In this document: positions 50,041 to 60,572 of the stretch, one piece after another
How positions within the stretch are numbered: the stretch's first letter is position 1
Layout: each line of letters begins with the position of its first letter
DNA from: Saccharomycodes ludwigii
Lineage: Eukaryota; Ascomycota; Saccharomycetes; Saccharomycodales; Saccharomycodaceae
DNA length: 64,000 nucleotides
Assembly (NCBI RefSeq): GCF_020623625.1
Contig: NC_060205.1
Coordinates: forward strand, 489,501 to 553,500
Direction: 5' to 3'
The notes under the pieces: generated by a model
The model's input: the letters and a program-made list of their open reading frames with translations, nothing else
What the model was told of the DNA's origin: nothing
Database searches by the model: none
Position numbers and translations under genes: made by a program

Positions 50041-50934
50041 ATGATAGAAACATTAAAATTGTTACAAAAATACGATGATTTATTGGATAAACTAAATGAT
50101 AGTTATAAAGCTGGTGTAAATGATTTATCACGATATAACTTGTGCTGTAATACCAATACAGGTCATCTTAGTAGTAGAGGGTCTACACTTTTTAGCATAG
50201 AAGAGAAGTTTCATACAGGCTTGAATTTAAAGCCAGTAATCAATGTATTTTTTAATAATGTCGACGATGATACTAGAAATATCACTACCGAGGGAGCAGT
50301 TAATGAAACATTGGATGCTAAGTCAGCATGTACTAGTAGTGGTAGTGCTGAAACAAATAATAAATCAGGAAAACTGGTATATAAAGAAGATGATTGTGGC
50401 GGTAAAGATACCAATAAGATTAGAAAAAATCTTGATAATAAAGATGAGTGGGTGGAAATTCAAAAAGACAGTATAGTCTTTGAACAACAGCAAGAACAAG
50501 TTAATGAAAATAATACCAATATGATTCATAGACGCGGCAAAAGTAAGCCTAAAGTAAAATCAGCACAAAAAGATGATGAAAAAGATGCTGAAAAGGATGA
50601 CAATGCTGAAAAGGATGGCGATGACGAAAAGGATGACGATGACGAAAAGAAAAAAGCAAAAAATGAACGTTTGAAGGAAAAGCTAGATATTAGCACAGAA
50701 AATGATAACACAAGGAAAAACTACGATAAACAAAGATATTTAGCATATAAAGAGAAGATGGAACGTGATCCAATTCTAATATATCAGATGTCCATATTTA
50801 ACAGCATTGGTACTAGTACCAACAGTGGCAGTCTAAAGAGCTGTCAATCAAATTTCAGAGAAGTTGTAAAAATTGCTATCGAGTTGGTTAATACTAGGAA
50901 TGACATATATAGTGAGTTAGATAAAAAAAAATAA
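50041..50934 (+). CDS. VMA22: V-ATPase assembly factor Vma22
   Basis: Only the two ends are conserved. The N-terminus (LLQKYDDLLDKLNDSYKAG, then LSRYN) and the C-terminus (RDPILIYQMSIF, then FREVVKIAIELVNTRNDIYSEL) align with S. cerevisiae Vma22 (YHR060W, 181 residues), an ER-side factor that with Vma12 and Vma21 assembles the V0 sector. Between them lies about 190 residues of low-complexity, acidic and lysine-rich linker with DDEKD-type repeats, making the protein 297 residues. No transmembrane segment is present, as expected for a peripheral factor. In the ancestral order it follows FYV4 (YHR059W-YHR060W). Here several YDR genes lie between. Confidence 0.85.
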   Translation: MIETLKLLQKYDDLLDKLNDSYKAGVNDLSRYNLCCNTNTGHLSSRGSTLFSIEEKFHTGLNLKPVINVFFNNVDDDTRNITTEGAVNETLDAKSACTSSGSAETNNKSGKLVYKEDDCGGKDTNKIRKNLDNKDEWVEIQKDSIVFEQQQEQVNENNTNMIHRRGKSKPKVKSAQKDDEKDAEKDDNAEKDGDDEKDDDDEKKKAKNERLKEKLDISTENDNTRKNYDKQRYLAYKEKMERDPILIYQMSIFNSIGTSTNSGSLKSCQSNFREVVKIAIELVNTRNDIYSELDKKK

Positions 50935-51083
50935 GTTTACAACTACATAAAAAATGTAAAAAAAAAAAAAAAAAAAAAAAACAAAGTAAGTAAATCAAAT
51001 TACATAAATTATTTTTGAAAATCTCGTTTATCTCCGTCTTCATTTATTTATATAATTAAAAATTAGGGCACAATATATTAGCA

Positions 51084-52916
51084 TTAAATACTATTAATAT
51101 TAACGGAAAATTCGGTTTCTACATCGCTACTATCTTCAGTATCAGGATCATCACCAAGATGCTCTTTATCTCCAACTTTTGTATTGTGACTATTGTGATT
51201 AGAAGCGTTGGAGGAAACATTATCGTTTTTACTCGGATCAGAGTTAGCATTTGATTTTTCAGTGAAAATAGTTGAAACCTCATAATTTTTAAAAAAATCA
51301 CTATTTAAAGAGTCATCGGCTGATATTGTAGCGCTGTCTGATGTTAGATCCGCCTCAGATTTTTCCAGTTGTCTAGCCAATAACATTGCATGATATGGAC
51401 ATTTAGATATATCGCCATTTGCAGGAATAGGATGCGGAGCGCTATTAGAGCTAACGTATTTTTGGACGCTACTGCTAGTATCCGTGAGTTTAGTTGTTTG
51501 CGGCGTTTTCAAACCATGGGATTTATTGCTAATGCTACTTTTGTTGCTGGAAATACCAGAATCTGGTATTTCATATGGCTTCTTGGTACCATTATAGTTT
51601 ATTGGTGGTGTAGTATTGTACCTAATTGGTGAACTACCGCTGCTAGAATTGCTAGTACTACGAGTATCACTGAAACCATTCTGCTTTTCACGTTCCTGTT
51701 CATTTTCTGATTGTTGTTTTAGATGAAAATTTTCTAAACTAGATAACTTGTGAATACAATTAGAAAGTCTATCTTTCATAGCGTCATTATTGTTGGTATT
51801 CGGACAAGATTTTTTAGTTCTGGTATTGCGAGGAGGAGTTTTATTTTGGATTTTAATTTTAGTAGGAAAAACAGTATTTTTATTATTTATCACAATATTA
51901 CCATGACGATTAATCATATAGGTGTTGCTAGAAGCAACAGAGTCGTTATCTAAATTGGTAAATTCGGAGGAAAGTGAAAGCTGATCATCATCGAAATCGT
52001 AGTTATCGTCAAAAAATTTATAATTTTTATGATTAGGACCAACACTGGTATCAAAAGTAGACGACAAATAAGTACTCTTGCCAATGGAAGATGTAGCGTC
52101 AGTGCTACTAGTGGCGGTAATGGGGCGAAATTTTGTTGTAGAATCCTTATTATTGTTGCTGGAAGTTGTATGGTCACTGTGTTCCAGGTGAGAAACATGA
52201 TTAAATTCATATGGTTGGGATATAGGCTGTTTTTTTGGACGCGCATTACTATTTCTATTATTAATACTATTAATATGAGGAATATTTTTGTTGTTATTAT
52301 TATCTGTTTTTTTGCCTGAAATAGTATTGGTGACCTTTTTTTTTAAATATGATTTAGTACCTTTAACTTTAGTATGACACACATAGATACCATTTAGAAA
52401 TGGGCAATTGGTGGGTCCCATTTCACTCAAAGAAATGTGTCTTTTTTTCCCACCAGCATTAACAGCGTCTATGAGTGATTGGTTTTCTAATAATGATTTA
52501 TTTAAGATTTCCTGATAATCTTTTTTTGCTGCTAATAATTTAGTGGCAGTTACATTACCGTGGTTGTATGGGCACGTAGAAGTGGTCATATTAGTAAGGG
52601 TTCTACTTAGAGAAGTATGTGTTTCATTTTCTTTGTATTTAGTACAGGTTTTATTTGATGATTTAGGAATGTCATTTTTTTTAAATTGCTTTGTTTCAGA
52701 AAGAGTAATAGTATTGGGTTTGATATATGCTTTATCTTTAAGATTCAAAGAATCTAGTTGATTATTAATGTAAGCTAAATCAATATCTTCATCTTCATCT
52801 TCATCAATCCAAATAGAATTCATGGGAACAGGAGAAATTATGGTATTTGTAGTAGCTAATGGACTACGTTTACCATCAGAGCCAGGAAAAGGGGTATAGG
52901 CAACATTATTTGACAT
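51084..52916 (-). CDS. GIC2: Cdc42 effector Gic1/Gic2-type protein
   Basis: The 610-residue protein carries a CRIB motif at about 232-246 (ISQPYEFNHVSHLEH), the Cdc42/Rac-binding consensus ISxP...F.H..H. Family-specific features include an early SIWIDEDEDEDIDL box (34-47) and conserved CPYNHG (115-120), CPFLNG (171-176) and CPYH segments. The rest is Ser/Asn-rich and disordered. Gic proteins bind Cdc42-GTP and act in bud emergence and actin polarity. S. cerevisiae has a duplicate pair (GIC2 YDR309C, GIC1 YHR061C). A single longer gene here fits a pre-duplication lineage. It is read toward VMA22 (convergent). Confidence 0.9.
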   Translation of the reverse strand: MSNNVAYTPFPGSDGKRSPLATTNTIISPVPMNSIWIDEDEDEDIDLAYINNQLDSLNLKDKAYIKPNTITLSETKQFKKNDIPKSSNKTCTKYKENETHTSLSRTLTNMTTSTCPYNHGNVTATKLLAAKKDYQEILNKSLLENQSLIDAVNAGGKKRHISLSEMGPTNCPFLNGIYVCHTKVKGTKSYLKKKVTNTISGKKTDNNNNKNIPHINSINNRNSNARPKKQPISQPYEFNHVSHLEHSDHTTSSNNNKDSTTKFRPITATSSTDATSSIGKSTYLSSTFDTSVGPNHKNYKFFDDNYDFDDDQLSLSSEFTNLDNDSVASSNTYMINRHGNIVINNKNTVFPTKIKIQNKTPPRNTRTKKSCPNTNNNDAMKDRLSNCIHKLSSLENFHLKQQSENEQEREKQNGFSDTRSTSNSSSGSSPIRYNTTPPINYNGTKKPYEIPDSGISSNKSSISNKSHGLKTPQTTKLTDTSSSVQKYVSSNSAPHPIPANGDISKCPYHAMLLARQLEKSEADLTSDSATISADDSLNSDFFKNYEVSTIFTEKSNANSDPSKNDNVSSNASNHNSHNTKVGDKEHLGDDPDTEDSSDVETEFSVNINSI

Positions 52917-52938
52917 TACTTTTATTTATTTATTTAGT

Positions 52939-52979
<41 letters not shown>

Positions 52980-53619
52980 ATACGGATTTCCTTTTGTGGA
53001 GTATCTGCGGCTGAGGTGAAGATAGAGAAAGGAAGTTTTTATAGGTCTAACTTATAGATGGTAGTAATATTAATGATTTAATTATTATTGCTGGTAGTGG
53101 TAGCAGTATTATTAATAATATTATCATTTAAAAGTATAAGATATACAAAAAAGAAAGAAAGAAAAAAAAGAGAATAACGTTAATTCTATTTTATCTTTTT
53201 TTTCTTACTCTTATATATATATGAGTATGTATTTGTTGTTATTTTAAGAATGCTTGTTTTTTTTTTTTTCTTTCTTTCTTTCTTTTATTTTTCCAATTTG
53301 AATAAGTATAGAATTATTTACATATAAATGTTTTTGATGAGTTGTTAACTTCATATAGCAAGTGAAACAAGTTGAACGATAATTAAGTGTTTTATTTTAT
53401 ATTTTTTTATATTTTTTTTCCCTTTTTGGATGTAAAATTCAATAATACAGAAGCATAGAAGCATTCTCACCTCTAAGTAGCAATTAAATAAAACAGGTAA
53501 TTAAGAAATATTAATAATAAAATTACTTGAAACTTTTACTTTATTTAATTAGTTATTTCTTTCTGTAAATGTGTTATTCATATATTTGTTTCTTAGCTGT
53601 TAAACGTATACGTGGAGGG

Positions 53620-53681
53620 CTGGACTGGACTGGACTGGATTGGATTGGACCGGACCGGACTGAGGGGGACTCGACTGTGGA
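53620..53681. repeat. Degenerate GGACT pentanucleotide array
   Basis: About twelve pentamers of GGACT and variants (GGATT, GGACC, GGGGACT-like) form a G-rich island of about 60 bp in AT-rich spacer. The reading is direct from sequence. Confidence 0.8.
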
Positions 53682-53904
53682 GGGGAATGTGCGGGATATT
53701 ATTTTAAATATAACACCACAATGTGATTTTAGTTCATTTCTTTAATTGTTCTAAATTTGTACTTTAAAAATATGAAATTATATCTACACAAAAGCATGCA
53801 CACGAGTACAAATTATAGTTGTCAGGGGGCGAAGGGACAAAATATAAGACCAACTATTTTAATATTTTATTTCTGAATAGAATAAAATAAAATAAAACAA
53901 TAAA

Positions 53905-54000
53905 ATAATCTACTGAGAGAATAATCCACTGGGAGAATAATCCACTGATAAAATAATCCACTGATAAAATAATCCACTGATAAAATAATCCACTGATAAA
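53905..54000. repeat. Six 16-bp tandem repeats
   Basis: Six contiguous 16-bp units of ATAATCCACTGATAAA occupy exactly 96 bp. The last four are identical and the first two differ at a few bases, typical of a young minisatellite growing at one side. Confidence 0.95.
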
Positions 54001-54561
54001 AATAAACCGTGAAAAAAAAGAAAATATTTGTAGTACTGTAATTAGATATTTCTTATTTAAATAATTACCTGATTTGGAAATATATATATATATATATACG
54101 TGTACATCTTTTTTTTTTCCCTTTTTTAATCTAAAAACCCATCCAAATTTGTGCTAAAAACCAATCTTTTTTTATTTTATTTTTAAATTTCCTAATAAAG
54201 TAAGATCCATATATTTGACAAGCCAATTAAAATTAGTATTTAGTACTTTTATTATCAATATCAACAAGTAAATACACTATTGTGAATTATTTACATCTAA
54301 TAATACTATAAAATCTTTTTATCGCCTTCTAACTTTTTAACTTGTCTCTAAATTCATACAACAACAATAACATTATTATTGTTAATATGCTCTCTTTTAT
54401 TTAATTTCAATCCCATCGAAAATAACCTAAATCAAGAAAGAAAAAAAAAAAAAAGAAAAAAAGAAAGAAAGAAAAAAAATAAATAAATAAAACATCCCGA
54501 AAATTCATATTTATTTGTACTAATATAGATTATATTAAAATGTTTTATTAGCAACCCCATA

Positions 54562-55578
54562 TTATTCATGTTCCTTTTGTCTAACTGCAAAGCCATTAAT
54601 ATCACTAATACCGATTTGAGTGTCAGCAATAACATCATCACCTGTCACTATACACTGCTGGTAACTTTTTTTCCTCAATCTGCCATTTAGCAAAACTAAT
54701 AAAGGATTATCGTCCAGCAATTTTGTAACACCCTTATAATTTTTCATACCATTGAATTGCATCATTATACTGTAAACACCCAACTTATTTCTAACTTGCA
54801 AACTATTCGCAGCACCACTACTTATAATTAAATTATTTTTTTTGTTATTACTGGTATTCTTCTTGTTTTTATCGTTGGTATTATTGGTGCTAGTATTGTT
54901 ATGATTAATATTCTTGCAACTGTTTCTACCACTACATCTTATAATTTGTTTGACATTATTTATATATTTGACTCTGCTAACGGTACTGTTACCAGTTGAG
55001 GATAACATAGGCGCATAAATTATTTCTATTTTAATACCTTTAGCTGATATACCACTTATTGTCTTGTGTTTTAAAAAATAGTAGGATGGTGCATAAGGAT
55101 TATTATAATCAAACGTTATTAAATCAACTGTGCTACAATCTAAATTTGTACTTATATTATGCAGGCTTTTTTCATTCAAGGGCATAATAGCAATTATATC
55201 AAAGGTGTTGTTGGTGATATTAGATTTAGTACTAGGACCAGAATGGGTGCTTTTATTATTAACACAAGCAGTACCAGCTTTTTTGATCACATTTTGCATT
55301 TTGCTTGGATCTTCCATCATTATAGTTATCCGAGTATATAATTTGATTTTGGGAATAGTTATATCTTTAAAATACTTGTGGTAAAATGAGTTAATATAAT
55401 CATTCATTTGAATTATTTCATCATCAGATACATTTTCTGGTGTAACCACATAATTCAATGCTACATGAGTATATTTAAGTTCTGTTAATGTCATGAGTAG
55501 TTTATCTAATTCAGAAAAATCTATTTTAGATGAACTGTTCTCTTTTTTTGGCCATAGGACATTTAAATCGCATAACAT
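54562..55578 (-). CDS. RPP1: RNase P/MRP protein subunit Rpp1 (RPP30 family)
   Basis: The 338-residue protein begins MLCDLNVLWPKKENS, the family start, with YTHVALNYVV and KLYTRITIMMEDPSK, which match S. cerevisiae Rpp1 (YHR062C, 293 residues). Later blocks LDCSTVDLITFDYNN and VYSIMMQFNGMKN lead to VLLNGRLRKKSYQQCIVTGD near the end, typical of the RPP30 TIM-barrel. Rpp1 is a shared subunit of RNase P (tRNA 5' processing) and RNase MRP. An Asn/Lys-rich insert (about 222-245) lengthens it. It lies between GIC and SUM1, merging the YHR061C-YHR062C and YDR309C-YDR310C orders. Confidence 0.93.
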   Translation of the reverse strand: MLCDLNVLWPKKENSSSKIDFSELDKLLMTLTELKYTHVALNYVVTPENVSDDEIIQMNDYINSFYHKYFKDITIPKIKLYTRITIMMEDPSKMQNVIKKAGTACVNNKSTHSGPSTKSNITNNTFDIIAIMPLNEKSLHNISTNLDCSTVDLITFDYNNPYAPSYYFLKHKTISGISAKGIKIEIIYAPMLSSTGNSTVSRVKYINNVKQIIRCSGRNSCKNINHNNTSTNNTNDKNKKNTSNNKKNNLIISSGAANSLQVRNKLGVYSIMMQFNGMKNYKGVTKLLDDNPLLVLLNGRLRKKSYQQCIVTGDDVIADTQIGISDINGFAVRQKEHE

Positions 55579-56048
55579 TCCTGTTTATCAAAAAATTTAT
55601 TTAATTAGTCTCTTATTTTATTGCTTTCCCTTTTTCTTACACTTTCTTAGTCAAAAACAATAATATTTTGTTAATTTAACTAACAAAATAATCTGATATA
55701 TCATTATTCACATACAAAGAAAGAAAAAAAAGTTACAACTTTCGAACGTGTAACAAAAATACGTAACATAACATAAAAAAATTTTTTTGTTTCTTTTTTT
55801 TTTTTTTTTTTTTTTTTTTTCTTATTCGAATTAATTTTAAAACAAGAAAAAAAAAATATAGAAAAAATAACATCCGTGCACTCTAAAATTTGTCTGTACA
55901 AATTACGTGTCAAAGAACTAGATAAAAATAAGTGAATATGCAAGCTGAGTTTATTTTCGTTAAAAAAGTAAAAAAAAGTAAAAAAAAAGTATTAATAATT
56001 TTACAATGCATTTAGACAGCATATATTATCATTATTCTGTTACTATTC
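55579..56048. other. Spacer: RPP1 promoter and SUM1 3' flank
   Basis: This 470-bp spacer includes a T28-class run near 55793-55820 and AAAAGTA repeats near 55965-55990. No gene is seen. Confidence 0.55.
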
Positions 56049-58935
56049 TTATATAGTTGTGGTATTTGTTACAGGCGTAGTGTTAGTCACAGGCGTACTA
56101 TCGGTGGCATCAATAGTAACAGAGGTGGTCGGTATTGTTGTCGTAGAATTATTAATGTTCTCTGAAGTCTTAGCATCTTCCACTGTGGAACCGTCATTAA
56201 CATTACTAACATGTCCATTTTCATTGTTTTTGTTACCAACTTCACTATTATCCACTATGGAATTAACCTCTGCTGTTTTCAATTTCGGTACTGAAGATGG
56301 TACACTTTCTTGCTGTTCAAAATAAAAATTCAATAATTTATTTAAGTTCTCTGTCACATCATCATCTTTTAATTCAGGCAAGGTACAATTCTTGGGGAAC
56401 ATCCACTCCCTCCATTGAGAATCTGAATTCTCGCATAAATCAAATAATATAACTTTTAACAACGTTATATGGTTATAAAACCAGGATACGGATCTACTCA
56501 AAAAGATTCTATAACTCTCCATTTCTTTAACGCTGTGATATATTGTAAAATTTTTAAATCCCCTTTTAGTTATAGATTTATCTCTCCAATACTCAAATAA
56601 CGCAAACAATGCCTTACGGCGCTGCCATGTCCGTTTGCTTTCTCTTAATTTAATATTTTTATTAACCATCACATTCTCCCATCTAAATTCCATTAAAAAG
56701 TACGGTAACGTATTGAAAAAAATCTCGCTCAACGGTATTTTACTCAACTGGTTATATGTCAATTCCAATTCTTGTTGAATTTCTGGAGTCAAGGCGTAAG
56801 CATTGATTTTCTCCCCGCTTTTCCCCACATTACTTGGTTTAATAGGATCATGCATTTTAGAAGAAGTCTTAGTGCTGGCATTCCTTATAGGTACATTCGA
56901 TCCTGACGTGTTAGCCATCGTTGCAATATTTTCACCATTAGCTAATCCCGGTATTTTGGATTTATATTTCAACTCCATAAAATCACCTACAGTAAATACT
57001 TCTCCAGTGGCCTTGTAATAATAAATCCCATTATTAACCACTAAATCCACATATGAGTCCAATAATGTATTTGCTGTGGTCACAGATGATGTAGATGTAT
57101 TTGTTTTTAGTTTGCTGTTACCACTACCACTACTGGTGGTGGTAATGATGGTGGTGTTTGTATCAGTATTAGTGTTGCTAGATGAAGACGGTGCTGAATT
57201 GGTTTGACTTCTTGTAGTCATCCTATTAGGCGATGATATTATAGTTGGCTCATCATTATTAGTGTTTGTAGTATTAGAAATGTTTCCTGATTCGTCAACG
57301 ATAGCATTTTCAACAGCTACAACCTCAGGTGATTGAACATTATTTATATCACTCCTATCACGATTGTTCCATTTAGGCTTCTTAAGCAACCGTTGTTCGT
57401 GATCATCAGCATCGGTATCTCTTGATCTATCATATCTAATTTTTTTGCTATTATCACTTTTGTTTTGAGTAGTATCAGTATTGTTGGGTTCTTCTATATT
57501 GGTGTCATTAGTGTTTACGGTCATAGCATTCTTACCAGGCATTGTATCGTGGGTATCATTATTGATATTATTATTGGCCCCTACACCTTTAAAAGTACCA
57601 ATGATACCGCTTCTTGTGTCACTGTTACTCTGATCATAATTTAACATAGCAGCAACAGAGGGAATATATGATAAATTGTTATTGTTGCCATTGTCAGTAT
57701 TATTGCTGTTATTACTGTCTGTTCGTTTATGGTACAGCGAGGTTGGTAGAGATGGTAAGTTACAGGCATTGTCGTTATTGGAGTTAATGGTAGGTGTGGC
57801 ACCTTCTTTATCAGCAGTAAATGAAACATCGGTTAAGGGAGGTGCTTTTATGGATGGTAATTTAGTTGGTAAGCTAGTATGGTTAATTGGAGTAGGTGTA
57901 CCACTACTAGTCGTCTTATTTTTTAAGGTAACACTGGTAGTTGTGGGTACAGGCAAAGGCAATACTGAATTACTACTGTTATTATTATTGTCGCTATCGT
58001 TCATATTATTATTAGTAATAGTCATAATAGTACTCGTAGTAGAGGCAGGAGGAAGGGGAGAAGGAGGAGAAGTTGAAGAAGAGGTAGCAATGGTGTTGGC
58101 GATAATAGGAGAAGCGGCAACATTATTAAATCCAGGCAAATTAGTGTTTAGTATACCAGAAAATTTTGAAGACACGCCACCAACAGTTGTCGTGATGGTA
58201 TCGGTAGGTGAGGAAAGATGTGGATTAAATAAACGTATCCTGTCATCCAAATCAATATGTTTGTGTTTTTTTGTTGCACTAATATTATTAATAGGGGTAC
58301 TACTATTTGTGGCGTTACCTGATGTAGCATCATGATCTTTCACCACATCGCGTGCCTCAGTACTGCTTTCGTCTTTGTTGGCAGTGGTAGTAGACATGCT
58401 CAAGACACTTGGTGTCAATAACTTTTTCTTTCTTTCTTCTATCCTCATAGCCTTTAATAGTGCTTTATTTTCTTCCATAAACTCTTTAGTTTTTTCTCTA
58501 TCACTGTATTTCATATTAACTAACATAGTTTCCCTTTCATCCCTTTTACCCTCCAAATTAACTGCATTAAGGCCGGTATTAGTAGTAATATTGACAGTGT
58601 TTTGATCAGTTTTATTTATGCTAGTAGTAACGCTATTGGAAGTATTATTTTTTCTTTTTTTGGTATTAATATTGGCATTAGCGCCACTAGCAGCATCTGC
58701 GCTAGTACTTTTTTTCATATTTGATGATCCTTCAACAATTTTAAATTTCTTAGGCCTACCAGGTCCCCTATGACTTTTCTTTGTTGTGGTGGTATTATGT
58801 GATCCAGAACATACGTTCTTATTATTGGCCGTGGTAGACGTATCATTACTATCATTATTGTTGTCATTATTATCACCACTATTCTTTGCAGCAACAGTAG
58901 CAGTAGCATTTGTTGTTGATAAAGTGGCGTTGTTA

Positions 58936-58973
<38 letters not shown>

Positions 58974-59618
58974 GGTGGAGTCAGTGGATAATAACCTTAT
59001 ATTAAGTTTAGGTTCATTGAAATAACGTTTACTTTTGGGCAAAGTAACTTGACCAGTAGGAACGATAACTGAATTATTGTCTAGTGCATTGTTCGTAGTT
59101 AATATGTTATTATTGTTATTATTTGATACAGTAAGAGCATTATTATTACTCATACTCTCTGTGGCACTCAAGCCAGTAATATTCTCCTTTTTAGAATTGG
59201 TATTGTCCGTGGTATTGAAAACAGTGGAATTCACATTATTATTATATTTGTATAAATCATTTAACTTGATACTTAGGTTATTTACTACTTGGTCCGTAAT
59301 GAGTTGATTCTTTAGTAGATCATCCAATTTATTTTCTAGCACCTGTTGATTATGTACTAAATTCTTAATATTTTGAGAAAATATGTCCATCAATTCAATA
59401 TGCCCCGTGTCATTTTCAGTTAGTGTATTTAAAATTGTTGATAAACGTGTAATGTCTGAATTAATTTTGGTAATATCTTTAGAAAGTGTAATTGGAGAGA
59501 AACCCATATCAGGAGATTTGTTAATAGAATTAGTGTCTTTGGATGCAGGCTCTTCTTTTTCTTTATTGGATATAGTATCAGAATCACAAAGTAAACTCTG
59601 TGGTATATTTTTATTCAT
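56049..59618 (-). CDS. SUM1: Transcriptional repressor Sum1
   Basis: The 1189-residue protein is mostly Asn/Thr/Ser-rich and disordered, with two recognisable parts. An AT-hook-like HRGPGRPKKFK motif lies at about residue 285. The conserved C-terminal block (about 870-1100) contains YYKATGEVFTVGDFMELKYK, a LSKIPLSEIFFNTLPYFLME stretch and WQRRKALFALFEYWRDKSI. This pattern and its place after the GIC and RPP1 genes give Sum1 (YDR310C, 1062 residues). Sum1, with Hst1 and Rfm1, represses middle sporulation genes by binding MSE-type sites. ACC/AAT-type codon runs in the low-complexity parts are repeat-rich, so the middle is probably fast-evolving. Confidence 0.87.
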
Positions 59619-59822
59619 ATTTTATTTTTTTTTTTCGTGGTTCTTATTATAGCAGACAATCTTTTACTTGGGGATGGAAAGAACAAAAATAAAATAGAAA
59701 GAAAAAATAAAAAAAGAAAGAAAAAAGAAAAAAAAAAAAAAAAGAATTACAAAATAACAAAGAGATATTATTTTTATGTTATATTTCCAGTTGAGTTTCT
59801 CTTGGCGTATGTTGTTGTTTTT

Positions 59823-59826
59823 GTTT

Positions 59827-59857
<31 letters not shown>
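59823..59857. repeat. GTT trinucleotide run
   Basis: About ten to eleven GTT units lie upstream of SUM1. Confidence 0.85.
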
Positions 59858-59858
<1 letters not shown>

Positions 59859-60070
59859 AATCTTTTTCCTTTGCTTGCCAGTAATTATAATTAAAAAAAA
59901 AAAAGATTTTGAGTTAAGTGGAAAAAAAAAAAAAAAAAAAAAAAATTTTTTTGTTTTATTTGTTGTACGAAAAAAGTTAACAAAGAATAAAAGAATTATA
60001 TTTAAAGTGTCTGTGGTTTTATTTAATTTAATTTAATTTTTTTTTTATATTTTAAAAACTGTTGCTTTTT

Positions 60071-60201
60071 CAGACAGTCACTCAGACAGTCACTCAGACA
60101 GTCAGACAGTCAGTCACTCAGACAGTCACTCAGACAGTCACTCAGACAGTCACTCAGACAGTCACTCAGACAGTCACTCAGTCACTCAGACAGCCAGCCA
60201 G
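60071..60201. repeat. CAGACAGTCACT minisatellite
   Basis: About eleven copies of a 12-bp unit CAGACAGTCACT, with a few shortened (CAGACAGT, CAGT) units, lie about 450-580 bp upstream of the SUM1 start. The shorter nested repeats CAGACAGT and CAGTCACT suggest growth by slippage. Confidence 0.95.
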
Positions 60202-60572
60202 CCATCCAAAAAGAAAAAAAAAAATTCAAAGTTTTCATTTTCTCTTTTTTAAAGGGGCAGAAAAAGAAAGAAAAAAAAGTTTGTGACACGACGCAGATCT
60301 TTTTTTTTTATCAGTTTTTCTATTACAAATTTAAACTAAAAAAAGAAGAAAAGCAAAAAAAAAGAAAAGAAAAAAGAAAAGAAAAGAAAAATCACTACAA
60401 ATAAAAAAAAAACGCCTGTCATTTAAAATATTTAAAGCGAGAAAGAAAGAAAAAAAGAAAAAAAAAGATTTAATCAGTACGTAATAATATCAATAATCTC
60501 ACTTTCATATCATCATATACGACATCACTCTCCCCTTGCCTTTTCCCTTTTCCACTTCTTTTATTTCTCTTA

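Larger units (their letters stand above)
52917..54561. other. 1.65-kb spacer between GIC and RPP1
   Basis: This is the longest gene-free stretch. It holds a T38 run (52941-52978) at the GIC promoter, GAAA/TTTC runs near 53150-53170 and 53268-53286, a pentanucleotide GGACT array (53620-53681), six 16-bp tandem units (53905-54000), TA repeats (about 54080-54098) and A-rich 3' sequence of RPP1. No open frame of note and no tRNA. A non-coding transcript cannot be excluded. Confidence 0.5.
59619..60572. other. Spacer: SUM1 promoter and PAN5 3' flank
   Basis: This 954-bp spacer holds GAAAA-type runs near 59690-59740, a GTT trinucleotide run (59823-59857), an A23 run near 59920-59944, the CAGACAGTCACT minisatellite (60071-60201) and more GAAAA repeats near 60365-60390. 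No gene is seen. Confidence 0.55.

Noticed and set aside
58900-59035. Leucine-rich frames on the plus strand opposite SUM1
   Set aside because: They are antisense readings of Asn-codon repeats in SUM1.
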